Shown: one piece after another, positions 39,387-48,083 of the stretch
Layout: every line of letters starts with the position of its first letter
How positions within the stretch are numbered: the stretch's first letter is position 1
Origin: Massilia sp. ST3
Lineage (GTDB): Bacteria > Pseudomonadota > Gammaproteobacteria > Burkholderiales > Burkholderiaceae_D
Assembly (NCBI RefSeq): GCF_018119405.1
Contig: NZ_JAGPWC010000024.1
Location: 1-64,000, forward strand
Direction: 5' to 3'
Length of the DNA: 64,000 nt
Notes under the pieces: generated by a model
What the model saw: the letters and a program-made list of their open reading frames with translations, nothing else
Told to the model about the DNA's origin: nothing
Database searches by the model: none
Program-made: the position numbers and the translations under genes

Positions 39387-40271
39387 ATGGCGGGTGCGCC
39401 CGACAAGACCAGGCTACCGCCGCTGCCGGCGGATTCGGACGCCGCCCGGCAGGCCCGCGCGCAGCGCGATGCCCAGGTGCGCGGCGTCAGCTCGATCGAG
39501 GCGATGCGCCAGGCGATCAAGGAGGCTGCAAGCAAGCTACCCTCGATCGAGGCACTGCCGCGCCTGAAAGCGCCGACGGCGGCCGTTTTCCGGGAGCAGG
39601 CCGCGCGCGGCCTGCCTTTCCTCATCGACGGCGTCGCCGGGCGCTGGCCCCTGTGCGCCATGACGCCCCAGACCCTGCGCGAGCGCTTCGCCGCGCTGCC
39701 GGTGCGCGCCCGTGTCGGCGACTACGTCAATACGGCCTTCGCGCCCGACCGCGCGATGCAAGACATGTCGATGCTGGCGTACCTGGACCTGGCGGCGCAG
39801 GGAACGGAAGGACTGCCGCCCTACCTGGGCAACCTGGAACTGCGCGAACTGAACCGCTTCTGCCACTGGCCGGCTTATTTCACTAAACCTGGCCCGCCGC
39901 GCTTCTGGATGGGGCCGGCGGGAACGGTGACGCCGCTGCACGCCGACTACGACGACAACCTGTTCGCCCAGGTATGGGGATCGAAGCGGATCTTCCTGGC
40001 GCCGCCCCACCACGACGAGTTCCTGTATCCGCGCGAGGCCAACGCGCTGCTGTTCGGCTCCCCGTTCGACCCGGAAGCGCCGGATTTCGACCGCTTTCCG
40101 CTGGCGCGCCAGGCGGCGCTGGTCGAACTGGTGGTGCGGCCGGGCGACATGCTGTACGTGCCGGCCGGCTGGTATCACCAGGTGCGTTCGCTGAGCTTTT
40201 CGCTGTCGTCCAACCGCTGGTCGCGGGCGCTGCCGCTGGCCCTGGGCGATGGAGAATCGCTGAGGCCGTAA
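39387..40271 (+). CDS. Cupin_8 (JmjC-like) Fe(II)/2-oxoglutarate oxygenase
   Basis: A 294-residue protein of the cupin_8/FIH-like family. The metal-binding HxD lies in TPLHADYDDNLFAQVWGSKRI (about 176-196) and the distal His in YVPAGWYHQV (about 258-267). The KRI lysine would bind 2-oxoglutarate. Members hydroxylate proteins (ribosomal or ankyrin-like) or small molecules; the target here is unknown. The N-terminal 70 residues are hydrophilic and poorly conserved. It is tail-to-tail with the GntR gene, 3 nt apart. Confidence 0.88.
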   Translation: MAGAPDKTRLPPLPADSDAARQARAQRDAQVRGVSSIEAMRQAIKEAASKLPSIEALPRLKAPTAAVFREQAARGLPFLIDGVAGRWPLCAMTPQTLRERFAALPVRARVGDYVNTAFAPDRAMQDMSMLAYLDLAAQGTEGLPPYLGNLELRELNRFCHWPAYFTKPGPPRFWMGPAGTVTPLHADYDDNLFAQVWGSKRIFLAPPHHDEFLYPREANALLFGSPFDPEAPDFDRFPLARQAALVELVVRPGDMLYVPAGWYHQVRSLSFSLSSNRWSRALPLALGDGESLRP

Positions 40272-40274
40272 GCC

Positions 40275-41024
40275 TCAGGCCACGCGCGGCTGGGACTCGG
40301 CCGTGTCGGCCGCCTCGCGCCGGGTGACGTGGACGATCGAGATGTCGAAGTGGTAGGACATGGCCGTGACCGCGCCCATGGCGTCGCCCGAGCAGATCTT
40401 GTCGACCACGGCTTCGTGGGCGTCGATCACGCGCGCCAGTTCCGCCTCGCTGCGGCGGTCGTCGAAGTGGATGCGCGAGGACGCCTCGACCGGGGTGCGC
40501 AGGGCGGCCAGCAGGATGCTGTTGAGCGGATTGCCGCTGGCCTCCGCGATCACGGTGTGGATCGCGGTGTCGCAGGCGACCCGGCGCGCATGGTCCGAGC
40601 CGGCCGAGCGCATCTGCGCCACCAGTTCGCGCAGCTGCTGGCGTTGTTCCGGCGTGGCGTAGCGCGCCGCCAGCTGGGCGGTCTGCAGCTCGATGGCGCG
40701 GCGGGTCTCGATCACGTGGGCCACGCTCACCTGGGCGGTGGTGAGCGCGTAATCGAACACCTGGGCCAGCACGTGCGGGTCGATCGCCTTCAGGCGCGGC
40801 TTGCGCCCGCCCTCGATCTCGAGAATGCCCAGCGCGGCCAGGGTGCGGTAGGCCTCGCGCACGCTGCCGCGGCTGACCTTCAGCTCGAGGCCGATCTGGA
40901 CTTCGCTCGGCACCGTGTCGCCCGGGCGCAGCTGTTCGCGGTTGACGAGCGCAAGCAGGTGGCGCGCCACCTGCGCGGAGAGAGTCGGGCGTTCGAGCGA
41001 GGGAAGGGGGGCGATCTGGTTCAT
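40275..41024 (-). CDS. GntR/FadR-type (FCD) regulator of the catabolic operon
   Basis: A 249-residue GntR regulator: winged helix at about 15-80 (PSEVQIGLELKVSRGSVREAYRTL) and an FCD sensor domain at about 100-230, which in this family binds carboxylates through a metal site. It is the last gene of a five-gene minus-strand run (FAD oxidase, TonB receptor, hydrolase, MFS, GntR), 31 nt after the MFS gene. The palindrome TCAAACATGTTTGA on the -35 of that run's promoter (47210-47223) is a plausible operator for it. A carboxylic or hydroxy acid inducer would suit both the sensor type and the FAD oxidase. Confidence 0.88.
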   Translation of the reverse strand: MNQIAPLPSLERPTLSAQVARHLLALVNREQLRPGDTVPSEVQIGLELKVSRGSVREAYRTLAALGILEIEGGRKPRLKAIDPHVLAQVFDYALTTAQVSVAHVIETRRAIELQTAQLAARYATPEQRQQLRELVAQMRSAGSDHARRVACDTAIHTVIAEASGNPLNSILLAALRTPVEASSRIHFDDRRSEAELARVIDAHEAVVDKICSGDAMGAVTAMSYHFDISIVHVTRREAADTAESQPRVA

Positions 41025-41055
41025 CGAAGCAGCCTAGCTTTTCTGTCCACCGCTG

Positions 41056-42372
41056 TCAAACGGTCGGGCCGGGCGTGGGGTAGACGCGCGCGATCCGTTT
41101 GCCCAGCAGCCAGAAGAACAGGCCGGTGAACAGGTTGATCAGGGCCACCAGGGTCATCGACATGCGCAGGCCGTCGACATTCGCCCCGGTGTTGAGCGCA
41201 TCGCTCAGCATGCCCACGATCAGCGGCCCCATGCCCTGGCCGATTACCACCCCGACCACGCCGATGATGGCGACCGCGGTGGCGCGCGCCTGCGGCGTCA
41301 CCAGGTCCTGGACGGTGCCGAATACCGGGCCGGCCAGGGTACCGGCCACGAGGAAGGTCAGGAACAGCAGGGCCATCGCGACCAGCGGATTCGGCACGTA
41401 GAAGCTGGCGATGAAGGGGAGCAGCACGCCCCAGCTGACCCGGGCCGAGTAGCGCGCGCCCCAGGTGCGCGATCCCTTGCCGAATTTCACCGTGAGCTGG
41501 CCGCCGATCAGGGCTCCGATGCCGCTGGCCAGGCCGATGCACAGGCCCAGGCCCAGGCCGATGGCCATCGGGCTCATGGCGAAGGCTCGCTCGAAGTAGC
41601 TGGGAAGCCAGGCGGCGACGGCGCCGGCCAGGCCGACGAAGGCGAAGGCGAACACCAGCATGAAGAAGCAGCGCAGGTCGCCCAGCTGGGTCCAGATGCT
41701 GGCGCCCAGGCTGGACGGCGGCGGCTGGTCCACGCGCAGCGGTTCGCGCACCGTAAAGTGGAAGACCAGGGCCATCACCATGCCCAGCACGCCCAGGATG
41801 ATGAAGCCCATGCGCCAGCCCACGGTCTGCACCAGGATGCCGCCGCCGAGCATCCCGCCCAGCATGCCCAGGTAGACGCCGCAGAAGTGGGCGCCGTAGG
41901 CGCGGCCGCGCAGCTCGCGCGGGTAGTAGTCGCCCAGCATCGAGTGGCTGGCCGGCACGCAGCCCGCCTCGCCCACGCCGACGCCGATGCGCGCCGCCAG
42001 CAGCAGGGCGAAGCTGGTCGCCATGCCCGACAGGCCGGTCATCAGGGTCCAGGCCACGAAGCTGAGGAAGATGATGCGTTTGCGGTTGCCGCGGTCGGCC
42101 ATGCGCGCCAGCGGGATCGAGACGATCCCGCCCAGCAGCGCGAAGGCCAGGCCGGTCATCAGGCCGAGCTGGGTGTCGCTCAGCAGGAATTCCTTCTTGA
42201 TCGGCTCCATGAACATGGAGATGACCACTTTGTCGACCGAGCACATGAAGCCGACCACGGCCAGCGCCACCAGCACATAGGTGCGGTAGGCGTCGCTGAA
42301 CTGTTTCGGCGCCACGGCGGCCGTCGATGCGCTGACCGGCATGGCGCCGGCATCCAGGGTTCCGTTATTCAT
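41056..42372 (-). CDS. MFS transporter, spinster-like
   Basis: A 438-residue permease with twelve predicted helices; the first loops carry the MFS motif ARMADRGNRKRII (about 90-102), and the sequence resembles the spinster-like group common in proteobacterial catabolic operons. It overlaps the upstream hydrolase gene by 4 bp (ATGA), so the two are coupled. Together with the TonB receptor two genes upstream it offers a route across both membranes. The substrate is unknown but is presumably the compound or the ester product processed by this operon. Confidence 0.88.
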   Translation of the reverse strand: MNNGTLDAGAMPVSASTAAVAPKQFSDAYRTYVLVALAVVGFMCSVDKVVISMFMEPIKKEFLLSDTQLGLMTGLAFALLGGIVSIPLARMADRGNRKRIIFLSFVAWTLMTGLSGMATSFALLLAARIGVGVGEAGCVPASHSMLGDYYPRELRGRAYGAHFCGVYLGMLGGMLGGGILVQTVGWRMGFIILGVLGMVMALVFHFTVREPLRVDQPPPSSLGASIWTQLGDLRCFFMLVFAFAFVGLAGAVAAWLPSYFERAFAMSPMAIGLGLGLCIGLASGIGALIGGQLTVKFGKGSRTWGARYSARVSWGVLLPFIASFYVPNPLVAMALLFLTFLVAGTLAGPVFGTVQDLVTPQARATAVAIIGVVGVVIGQGMGPLIVGMLSDALNTGANVDGLRMSMTLVALINLFTGLFFWLLGKRIARVYPTPGPTV

Positions 42373-43445
42373 GCCGCCACCTCTTTATCCAGTTGCTTGA
42401 AACCCAGCGGCGTCCAGGCCGCCGGTGCCGATTCCATGAAGCGCCGCAGCTCGTCCGCCCACAGCGCCGCGTCGGCGCCGGAAGCGAAGTGCCCCTTGTC
42501 GCTGTCGAGTTCCACGTAGGACCAGCGGTCCGTGCCCGGCTGCCGGGCGACGGTCCGGGCCAGCGTGGGCGAGAACACCGCGTCGCTGCGCGACAGCACG
42601 TACAGCACCGGGGCGCGGATTGCCTCCAGGCGTCCGCGCAGGTCGAAGCCCTCGGCCGCTTCCATCAGCGCCACCAGCGAAATCGGGTCGAAGCCGAGCG
42701 CCCACTCGCGCGCCAGGCGCGCCACTTCGCGGGCGCGCTCGGCGGGGTCGGGCAGGCGCGGCGCCAGCTCGGCGTCGACGCCGTAGCGGGTCAGGGTCTC
42801 GATGCGCATCGCGGTCAGCCGCTCGGCCAGCGCCTGGCTGTCGCCGGCCTGGTAGACGGGCCAGGCCGGGTCGGCGCTGAAGCCTTCCAGCAAGGCGCGG
42901 GCGGCGCCGGGCGGGTTCGGATGCCAGGGTGCGCCGACCGCCGCGACCACGCGTTCCACGAAGTCCGGGTAGCTGAGCGCCCACTGGAAGGACTGGTAGG
43001 CGCCGAACGAAGGACCGGCCACCGCCGCCAGGCGCCTGACACCGAGGGCGGTGAGCAGCTGCTTCTGCAGGCCGACGATGTCTTCCAGCGCCAAGGCGGG
43101 GAAGGCGGCGCCGTAGGGGCGGCCGCTGGCCGGATCGATGCTGCCCGGGCCGGTCGAGCCGTAGGACGAGCCGGTCATGTTGGGGCAGACCACGAAATAG
43201 CGGTCCGTGTCGATCGGCTTGCCCGGTCCCACCAATTCGCTCCACGAGCCTTCGGCCACGTTGGCGTCGGGGTCGAGCATGGCGGGGCCGGTGGTGTAGC
43301 CGTGCAGGACCAGCACCGCGTTGGCGCCGTCCGCGTCCAGCCGCCCCATGCTGCGGAAGGCGATGGTCGGGGCGGCCAGCACGGCCCCGCTGGCCAGGCG
43401 GTAGTCCGGGCCGGTGTGATAGTGCAGGATGCTGTGGTTGCCCAT
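42369..43445 (-). CDS. MetX-like alpha/beta hydrolase
   Basis: A 358-residue alpha/beta-hydrolase of the homoserine O-acetyltransferase (MetX) superfamily. Typical marks are LVLHGYTTGP (about 46-55), NMTGSSYGSTGPGS (about 89-102), nucleophile motif GPSFGAYQS (about 144-152; Ser at position 3) and a C-terminal catalytic His in KGHFASG. MetX proper sits in methionine loci; here the neighbours are a TonB receptor and an MFS carrier, so an esterase or acyltransferase role in a catabolic route is more likely. It lies 9 nt after the TonB receptor gene. Confidence 0.85.
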   Translation of the reverse strand: MGNHSILHYHTGPDYRLASGAVLAAPTIAFRSMGRLDADGANAVLVLHGYTTGPAMLDPDANVAEGSWSELVGPGKPIDTDRYFVVCPNMTGSSYGSTGPGSIDPASGRPYGAAFPALALEDIVGLQKQLLTALGVRRLAAVAGPSFGAYQSFQWALSYPDFVERVVAAVGAPWHPNPPGAARALLEGFSADPAWPVYQAGDSQALAERLTAMRIETLTRYGVDAELAPRLPDPAERAREVARLAREWALGFDPISLVALMEAAEGFDLRGRLEAIRAPVLYVLSRSDAVFSPTLARTVARQPGTDRWSYVELDSDKGHFASGADAALWADELRRFMESAPAAWTPLGFKQLDKEVAA

Positions 43446-43454
43446 GGCGGTCTC

Positions 43455-45689
43455 TCAGAAGCGGTAGCTCAGGTCGGCGCCAATGGTGCGCGGCGCGATG
43501 ACGCTGGCGCCGAAGGGGCTGCCGGCCGGGCTCAGGCTCTGCGACTTCAGGAAGGTGACGCCGTCGCTGTTGCCCAGGTTCTTGGCGTAGAAGGCCAGGC
43601 GCCAGTTGCCGTTCTCGATGCCGCCGTTCAGGTTGACGGTGGTGTAGGCGTCCACGTCCTTGGCGGCGCGCTGGCTGAAGTCGGAGCGGCGCTCGCCGGT
43701 GTAGTTGATGGTGCCGCCCGCGTAGGCGCTCCATCCCTTGGTGAGCGGCCAGCGGTAGTTGGCGCCCAGCGAGCCGCTCAGCTTGGGCACGAAGGGCAGG
43801 CGGTCGCCATCCAGGCCGCCGGCGGCCGGTGCATCCTCGCTCAGCTTGGCGTCGGTGTAGCCGGCGGAGGCGCGCAGCGCCAGGCCGGCAAGCGGGAAGT
43901 AGGAGATCGCCAGTTCCGCGCCGCGGCTGGTGGCGGCGCCGCCGTTGACGATGAAGTTGAAGCCGGCCGCGCTGGTCTGGATCTGGATGTCCTTCCAGTT
44001 GGTGCTGAACAGGGCCGCCTCGATCGAGACGCGGCCGCCGTCGATCACCGACTTGTAGCCGACTTCGTAGCTGGTCAGGGTGTCGGGCTGGAAGGTCTGC
44101 GGCGCCGGCGCGGCATCGGTCGGCGGCACCGCGTTCGGGCCGCCCGGGCGGAAGCCGGTGGCCACGCGGCCGTACAGGGCGTCGGTGGCGGACGGCTTGT
44201 AGCGCGCGCTGGCCAGGTAGGTGGTCTTGTTTTCCTTCGAACCGGAATTGATCAGGACCGGGGTGGGGCCGACCAGCAGGCCGCGGTAGTCCTGGGAGTA
44301 GACCTGCTCGTCCTTGCCGTGGCGGATGCCGGCCATCAGGTCGAATGCGGGGCTGAGGGCGTAGGTCGCGTTGGCGAACAGCGAGTATTCCTTGTAGCTG
44401 GTGTCGATCGAGGCCTTGACGATGGACGGCAGCGGGTAGTCCTGGCCGGTGGTGGTCGAGAACGGGCGGAAGCCGGGGATGCGGTTGGTGTTGTCTTCCT
44501 TGGTGTAGTACAGGCCGCCCTCGTATTCGAGCTTGTCGTCCAGGGCCTGGGAACGCAGGCGCAGTTCCTGCGACACGCGGCGGGTGCTGGTGCCCTGGGC
44601 GTACTGGATGCCCAGGTCCGGCAGGCCGAAGGCGGCGCCCAGCGCCACCCCGTAGCCGAAGCTGCCGTCCAGGCCCTGCGAGGCGTCGACGTCCTGCACC
44701 GTGGTCGAGGACACCAGTTCGAAGGCGCCCAGCTGGCCGTTGAGGGTGATGTTGGCGACGTCCAGGCTGGCCGAGGACAGCTCGTCGGCGAAGCGCTTCT
44801 GGGTCAGTTCGCCGTACAGCGGGCGCAGCGAGACCGGGTCGACGTCCACCAGGCTGTTGCCCTTCGACTTCACCTTCTGGGTCAGCGCGAAGGCGCTCAG
44901 CTTCCATTCGGGGTTGATAATCCAGTTGAAGGCCACGCGGCCGCCCTCGACCTTGGCTTCGTTCACGTCCTCGCGGCCATCCGTACGGTCGATGTAGCCG
45001 GCGTCCGTGCGGCTGAAGCCCGAAACCCGCAGCGCCATGCTGCGCTCGCCGATCGGCACGTTGAGCGAGAAGCGGCCGGTCTTGCCATTGCCGCCGTCCT
45101 TGACCGTGTTGCCGCCCAGGGTGACGCTGCCGCGCAGCTTGCGGAAATCCGGGGCCGAGGTGACGTAGCGCACCAGGCCGCCCATGGCGCCGGCGCCGTA
45201 CAAGGTGCCCTGCGGACCCTTGAGGATCTCGACCCGCTGCAGGTCGGCCGGATCGATGTCGGGCGTGACCGCGCTGCCGGCCGCGTAGGCGTTGACCGAG
45301 CCGATCGGCGCTTCGTCGATGTAGAAGGCCGTGGTCGATGCCGACTGGTTGACGCCGGTGGTGATGCCGCGCAGGGTCACCTGGGTGAAGCCCTGGCGGA
45401 AGGAGGACAGGGACATGCCCGGCACCTGGGCCACGTAGTCTTCGAGGCGGATCTTGCCGTCCTTGGTGAGCTGGTCGGTGTTGACCGAGGTGACCGAGGC
45501 CGGCACGTCGATGGCCGCCTGCTCGCGCTTCTGCGCGGTGACGATCACCTTGTCGATGCCGCTCTCGTTGATCGCCGGGTTGGCCGTGGCGGCGGCTTCC
45601 TGCGCGTGAATGGGCAAGGCGGCGAAGGCGCAGAGGAGCGATACCGCCGTGGCGGTGGCGGTGCGGGCGAAGCGCGGTGCGTGGTGCAT
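43455..45689 (-). CDS. TonB-dependent outer-membrane receptor
   Basis: A 744-residue receptor with a signal peptide (about 1-29, ending IHAQ), a TonB box DKVIVTAQKRE (about 45-55), a plug domain (about 55-170) and a 22-strand beta barrel ending in LSYRF, the usual outer-membrane insertion signal. The plug sequence (RVEILKGPQGTLYGAGAMGG) is of the type found in sphingomonad and xanthomonad receptors for plant or aromatic compounds rather than classical siderophore receptors. No Fur box is seen upstream. It is the second gene of the GntR-linked operon. Confidence 0.93.
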   Translation of the reverse strand: MHHAPRFARTATATAVSLLCAFAALPIHAQEAAATANPAINESGIDKVIVTAQKREQAAIDVPASVTSVNTDQLTKDGKIRLEDYVAQVPGMSLSSFRQGFTQVTLRGITTGVNQSASTTAFYIDEAPIGSVNAYAAGSAVTPDIDPADLQRVEILKGPQGTLYGAGAMGGLVRYVTSAPDFRKLRGSVTLGGNTVKDGGNGKTGRFSLNVPIGERSMALRVSGFSRTDAGYIDRTDGREDVNEAKVEGGRVAFNWIINPEWKLSAFALTQKVKSKGNSLVDVDPVSLRPLYGELTQKRFADELSSASLDVANITLNGQLGAFELVSSTTVQDVDASQGLDGSFGYGVALGAAFGLPDLGIQYAQGTSTRRVSQELRLRSQALDDKLEYEGGLYYTKEDNTNRIPGFRPFSTTTGQDYPLPSIVKASIDTSYKEYSLFANATYALSPAFDLMAGIRHGKDEQVYSQDYRGLLVGPTPVLINSGSKENKTTYLASARYKPSATDALYGRVATGFRPGGPNAVPPTDAAPAPQTFQPDTLTSYEVGYKSVIDGGRVSIEAALFSTNWKDIQIQTSAAGFNFIVNGGAATSRGAELAISYFPLAGLALRASAGYTDAKLSEDAPAAGGLDGDRLPFVPKLSGSLGANYRWPLTKGWSAYAGGTINYTGERRSDFSQRAAKDVDAYTTVNLNGGIENGNWRLAFYAKNLGNSDGVTFLKSQSLSPAGSPFGASVIAPRTIGADLSYRF

Positions 45690-45747
45690 GATGTCTCCAG
45701 TTTTTTGGATTTATGTTTTATTGGTGCTGCGGTGATGCGGGCGGCGG

Positions 45748-47148
45748 CTAGCCGAAGATCTTGCCGGGGTTGAGGATCGAATGGGGGTCCCAGGCGGCCT
45801 TGATCGAGCGCATCAGGTCGACGACCTCGGCGCCGTATTCGAGCAGCAGCTTGGATTTCTTGCCCATGCCGATGCCGTGCTCGCCGGTGCAGGTGCCGCC
45901 GGCCGCCAGTGCGCGGTCGACCATGGCCGCGTAGACGCGCTCCACGGCGGCGTGTTCGTCCGGCCGGTCCGGCATCGGCATGAACAGCACGTGGAAGTTG
46001 CCGTCGCCGACGTGGCCGAGGATCGGGGCCACCAGGCCTTCCGCGTCGATCATGGCGCGCGCCTCGGCCACGCTGTCGGCCAGGGCCGACATGGGCACGC
46101 AGATATCGGCCACCACGCTGACGCAGCCGGGACGCAGGGCCAGGGCGGCGAAATAGGCGAGGTGGCGCGCATGCCACAGGCGCGAACGGTCTTCGGGGCG
46201 GGTCGCCCATTCGAAATTGGTGCCGCCGTGGCCGGCCGCGACTTCCTGCGCCAGCTCGGCCTGTTCCTTGACCGCCAGCGGGGTGCCGTGGAATTCCAGG
46301 AACAGGGTCGGCGATTCGGGCAGGCCCAGGTTGGAATGCAGGTTGCAGGCGCGGACCTGGTGCTCGTCCAGGAATTCGATGCGCGCGAAGGGCACGCCCG
46401 ACATCGACAGTTCGGTGACCGCATCGACCGCCGCCGCCAGGGTCGGGAAGGCGCAGCTGGCGGCCGCCACTTCCGCCGGCAGCGGATGCAGGCGCAGGGT
46501 GATTTCGGTGATCACGCCCAGGGTGCCTTCGGAGCCGGTGAGCAGGTGCACCAGGTCGTAGCCGGCCGAGGACTTGCGCGCCCGGGTGCCCAGCTTGACC
46601 AGGCGGCCATCGGCCAGCGCCACTTCCAGGCACTGCACGTTGTGCGCCATGGAGCCGTAGCGCAGGGTGGTAGTGCCGGAGGCGCGGGTCGAGACCATGC
46701 CGCCGATGGTGGCGTTGGCGCCCGGGTCGACCGGGAAGAACAGGCCGGTGCCTTTCAGGTAGCCGTTCAGGGCTTCGCGCGTGATGCCCGGCTGGACCAC
46801 GCAGTCGCTGTCCTCGGGGTTGACGGCGACCACCGCATCCATGCGCGACATGTCGATGCACACGCCGCCGTAGGGGGCGCTGACGTGGCCCTCGAGCGAG
46901 CTGCCGGCGCCGAAGGCGATGACCGGCACGCGGTGATGGTTGCACAGGGCCAGGATGGCGCTGACCTCGTGCTTATCGAGTGGCCAGACCACGACGTCAG
47001 GAGGCAGGCTGGTAGCCAGGCCTTCGCCGCGTGCATGCTGCTCGCGCACGGCCTGGGCCACGCTGACCCGGTCGCCGTAGCGTTCGCGCAGGGGGGCGAT
47101 TACGGCGTCGACCGGGCCGAAATGCGTCAGAGGGTGTCTCGTGCTCAT
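45748..47148 (-). CDS. FAD-linked 2-hydroxy-acid oxidase/dehydrogenase (GlcD/D-lactate dehydrogenase type)
   Basis: A 466-residue flavoenzyme with an N-terminal FAD-binding_4 domain (about 45-220; PVIAFGAGSSLEGHV near 76-90) and a C-terminal FAD-oxidase domain with CTGEHGIGMGKK (about 427-438). Relatives oxidise D-lactate, glycolate or other D-2-hydroxy acids and pass electrons to the quinone pool or a cytochrome. The ATG at 47148 follows GGACGGAGA. It is the first gene of the five-gene run, directly behind a strong promoter and palindrome. The predicted substrate, a 2-hydroxy acid, may be the product of the hydrolases nearby. Confidence 0.9.
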   Translation of the reverse strand: MSTRHPLTHFGPVDAVIAPLRERYGDRVSVAQAVREQHARGEGLATSLPPDVVVWPLDKHEVSAILALCNHHRVPVIAFGAGSSLEGHVSAPYGGVCIDMSRMDAVVAVNPEDSDCVVQPGITREALNGYLKGTGLFFPVDPGANATIGGMVSTRASGTTTLRYGSMAHNVQCLEVALADGRLVKLGTRARKSSAGYDLVHLLTGSEGTLGVITEITLRLHPLPAEVAAASCAFPTLAAAVDAVTELSMSGVPFARIEFLDEHQVRACNLHSNLGLPESPTLFLEFHGTPLAVKEQAELAQEVAAGHGGTNFEWATRPEDRSRLWHARHLAYFAALALRPGCVSVVADICVPMSALADSVAEARAMIDAEGLVAPILGHVGDGNFHVLFMPMPDRPDEHAAVERVYAAMVDRALAAGGTCTGEHGIGMGKKSKLLLEYGAEVVDLMRSIKAAWDPHSILNPGKIFG

Positions 47149-47184
47149 TCTCCGTCCTTGTTGGAACTGTTTGTTGTGCAGCCG

Positions 47185-47223
47185 AGAATACGCTTGCCCC
47201 GTCAACCTGTCAAACATGTTTGA
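47185..47223 (-). promoter_or_regulatory. Promoter with palindromic operator for the catabolic operon
   Basis: On the minus strand, TTGACA (47208-47213) and TATTCT (47185-47190) are spaced by exactly 17 nt. The perfect 14-nt palindrome TCAAACATGTTTGA (47210-47223) overlaps the -35, the place for a repressor. The GntR at 40275 is the obvious candidate. On the + side, TATGAT at 47285 may be the -10 of the divergent hydrolase. Confidence 0.75.
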
Positions 47224-47323
47224 TATGTGACGCCGGGGATACACCCGTCCTGGGTCGAATATGCCATAGCTTTCCCTAGACCTGTATGATATGTTTTCTA
47301 AATACAAAAAAATAGGAGACAGC

Positions 47324-48067
47324 ATGCAGACCGACCAAGCCGCCGTAATCCTGGTCCACGGCGCCACCCTCAACGGCCGTTCCTGGGACCCGGTGCGGCG
47401 CCTGATCGACCCACGCCTGCGCGTGCTGGCGCCGGACCTGCCGGGCCATGGAAAGCGCCGCGGCGAGCCCTATACCCTGCAGGGCGGCATCGATACGGTG
47501 GTCGCATGCGCCCGCGAGCTGGGCGACGCGCCCTTCATCCTGGCCGGCGATTCGCTGGGCAGCTACACCTCGCAGGCCGCCGCCGCCGCGCTGCCCCAGG
47601 ACCGTCTCAAGGGACTGGTGCTGGGCGGCGCCAGCCACGAATTCATTGGCCGGCCGGTGCTGCCCTACGCGGCCAAGGCCATGATGTTCAAGGTGCTGCT
47701 GGGCTTATTCGGCGAAGACAAGCTGGTCGAGCGCAGGATGCCGGCGGCGCTGCGCGAATGCGGGATGGCGGAAGAGGATGTGGCGGCGACCATGGCGGCC
47801 GGGGTGAGCCTGAAGGTCTTTCCCCAGGCGGTGGCGGCCTTGCGCGGATTTGACTTCCGTGCGCGGCTGGCGGCGATCCAGCAGCCGACCATGTTCATCA
47901 ACGGCGACGCCGATACGAATCACGTGCGCGGCGAGGCGCATTACGTCGCCGCCGCGCGCCAGGCCAGCGTGCACCGCTTCCCCGACTGCGACCACGGCGT
48001 CAGCCTGCGCCGCAGCCCGCAATACGCGGCGCTGCTGAACGAATTCGCTGGCCGCGTCCTCGCCTGA
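47324..48067 (+). CDS. Alpha/beta hydrolase
   Basis: A 247-residue alpha/beta hydrolase with VLVHGATLNGRSW-type oxyanion loop near the start, nucleophile Ser in AGDSLGSY (about 79-86), acid residue in INGDADTNHV and catalytic His in DCDHGVS near residue 225. I chose the ATG at 47324 because AGGAGA lies 7 nt upstream; another ATG 33 nt earlier has none. It is divergent from the FAD oxidase operon and shares the operator region, so it is probably co-regulated. It likely cleaves an ester or lactone feeding that pathway. Confidence 0.85.
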   Translation: MQTDQAAVILVHGATLNGRSWDPVRRLIDPRLRVLAPDLPGHGKRRGEPYTLQGGIDTVVACARELGDAPFILAGDSLGSYTSQAAAAALPQDRLKGLVLGGASHEFIGRPVLPYAAKAMMFKVLLGLFGEDKLVERRMPAALRECGMAEEDVAATMAAGVSLKVFPQAVAALRGFDFRARLAAIQQPTMFINGDADTNHVRGEAHYVAAARQASVHRFPDCDHGVSLRRSPQYAALLNEFAGRVLA

Positions 48068-48083
48068 GGACGCGGCGCTAACT

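Noticed and set aside
42369..43445. Methionine biosynthesis role (metX) for the hydrolase
   Set aside because: The superfamily is right, but there is no metW partner and the setting is a TonB/MFS catabolic operon.
42393..45773. 1126-codon + strand open frame opposite the TonB receptor and MetX-like genes
   Set aside because: Antisense shadow: it has no start signals, no domains, and a composition (Gly/Ala/Arg/Val/Gln) typical of such frames; the minus-strand genes have clear family motifs.
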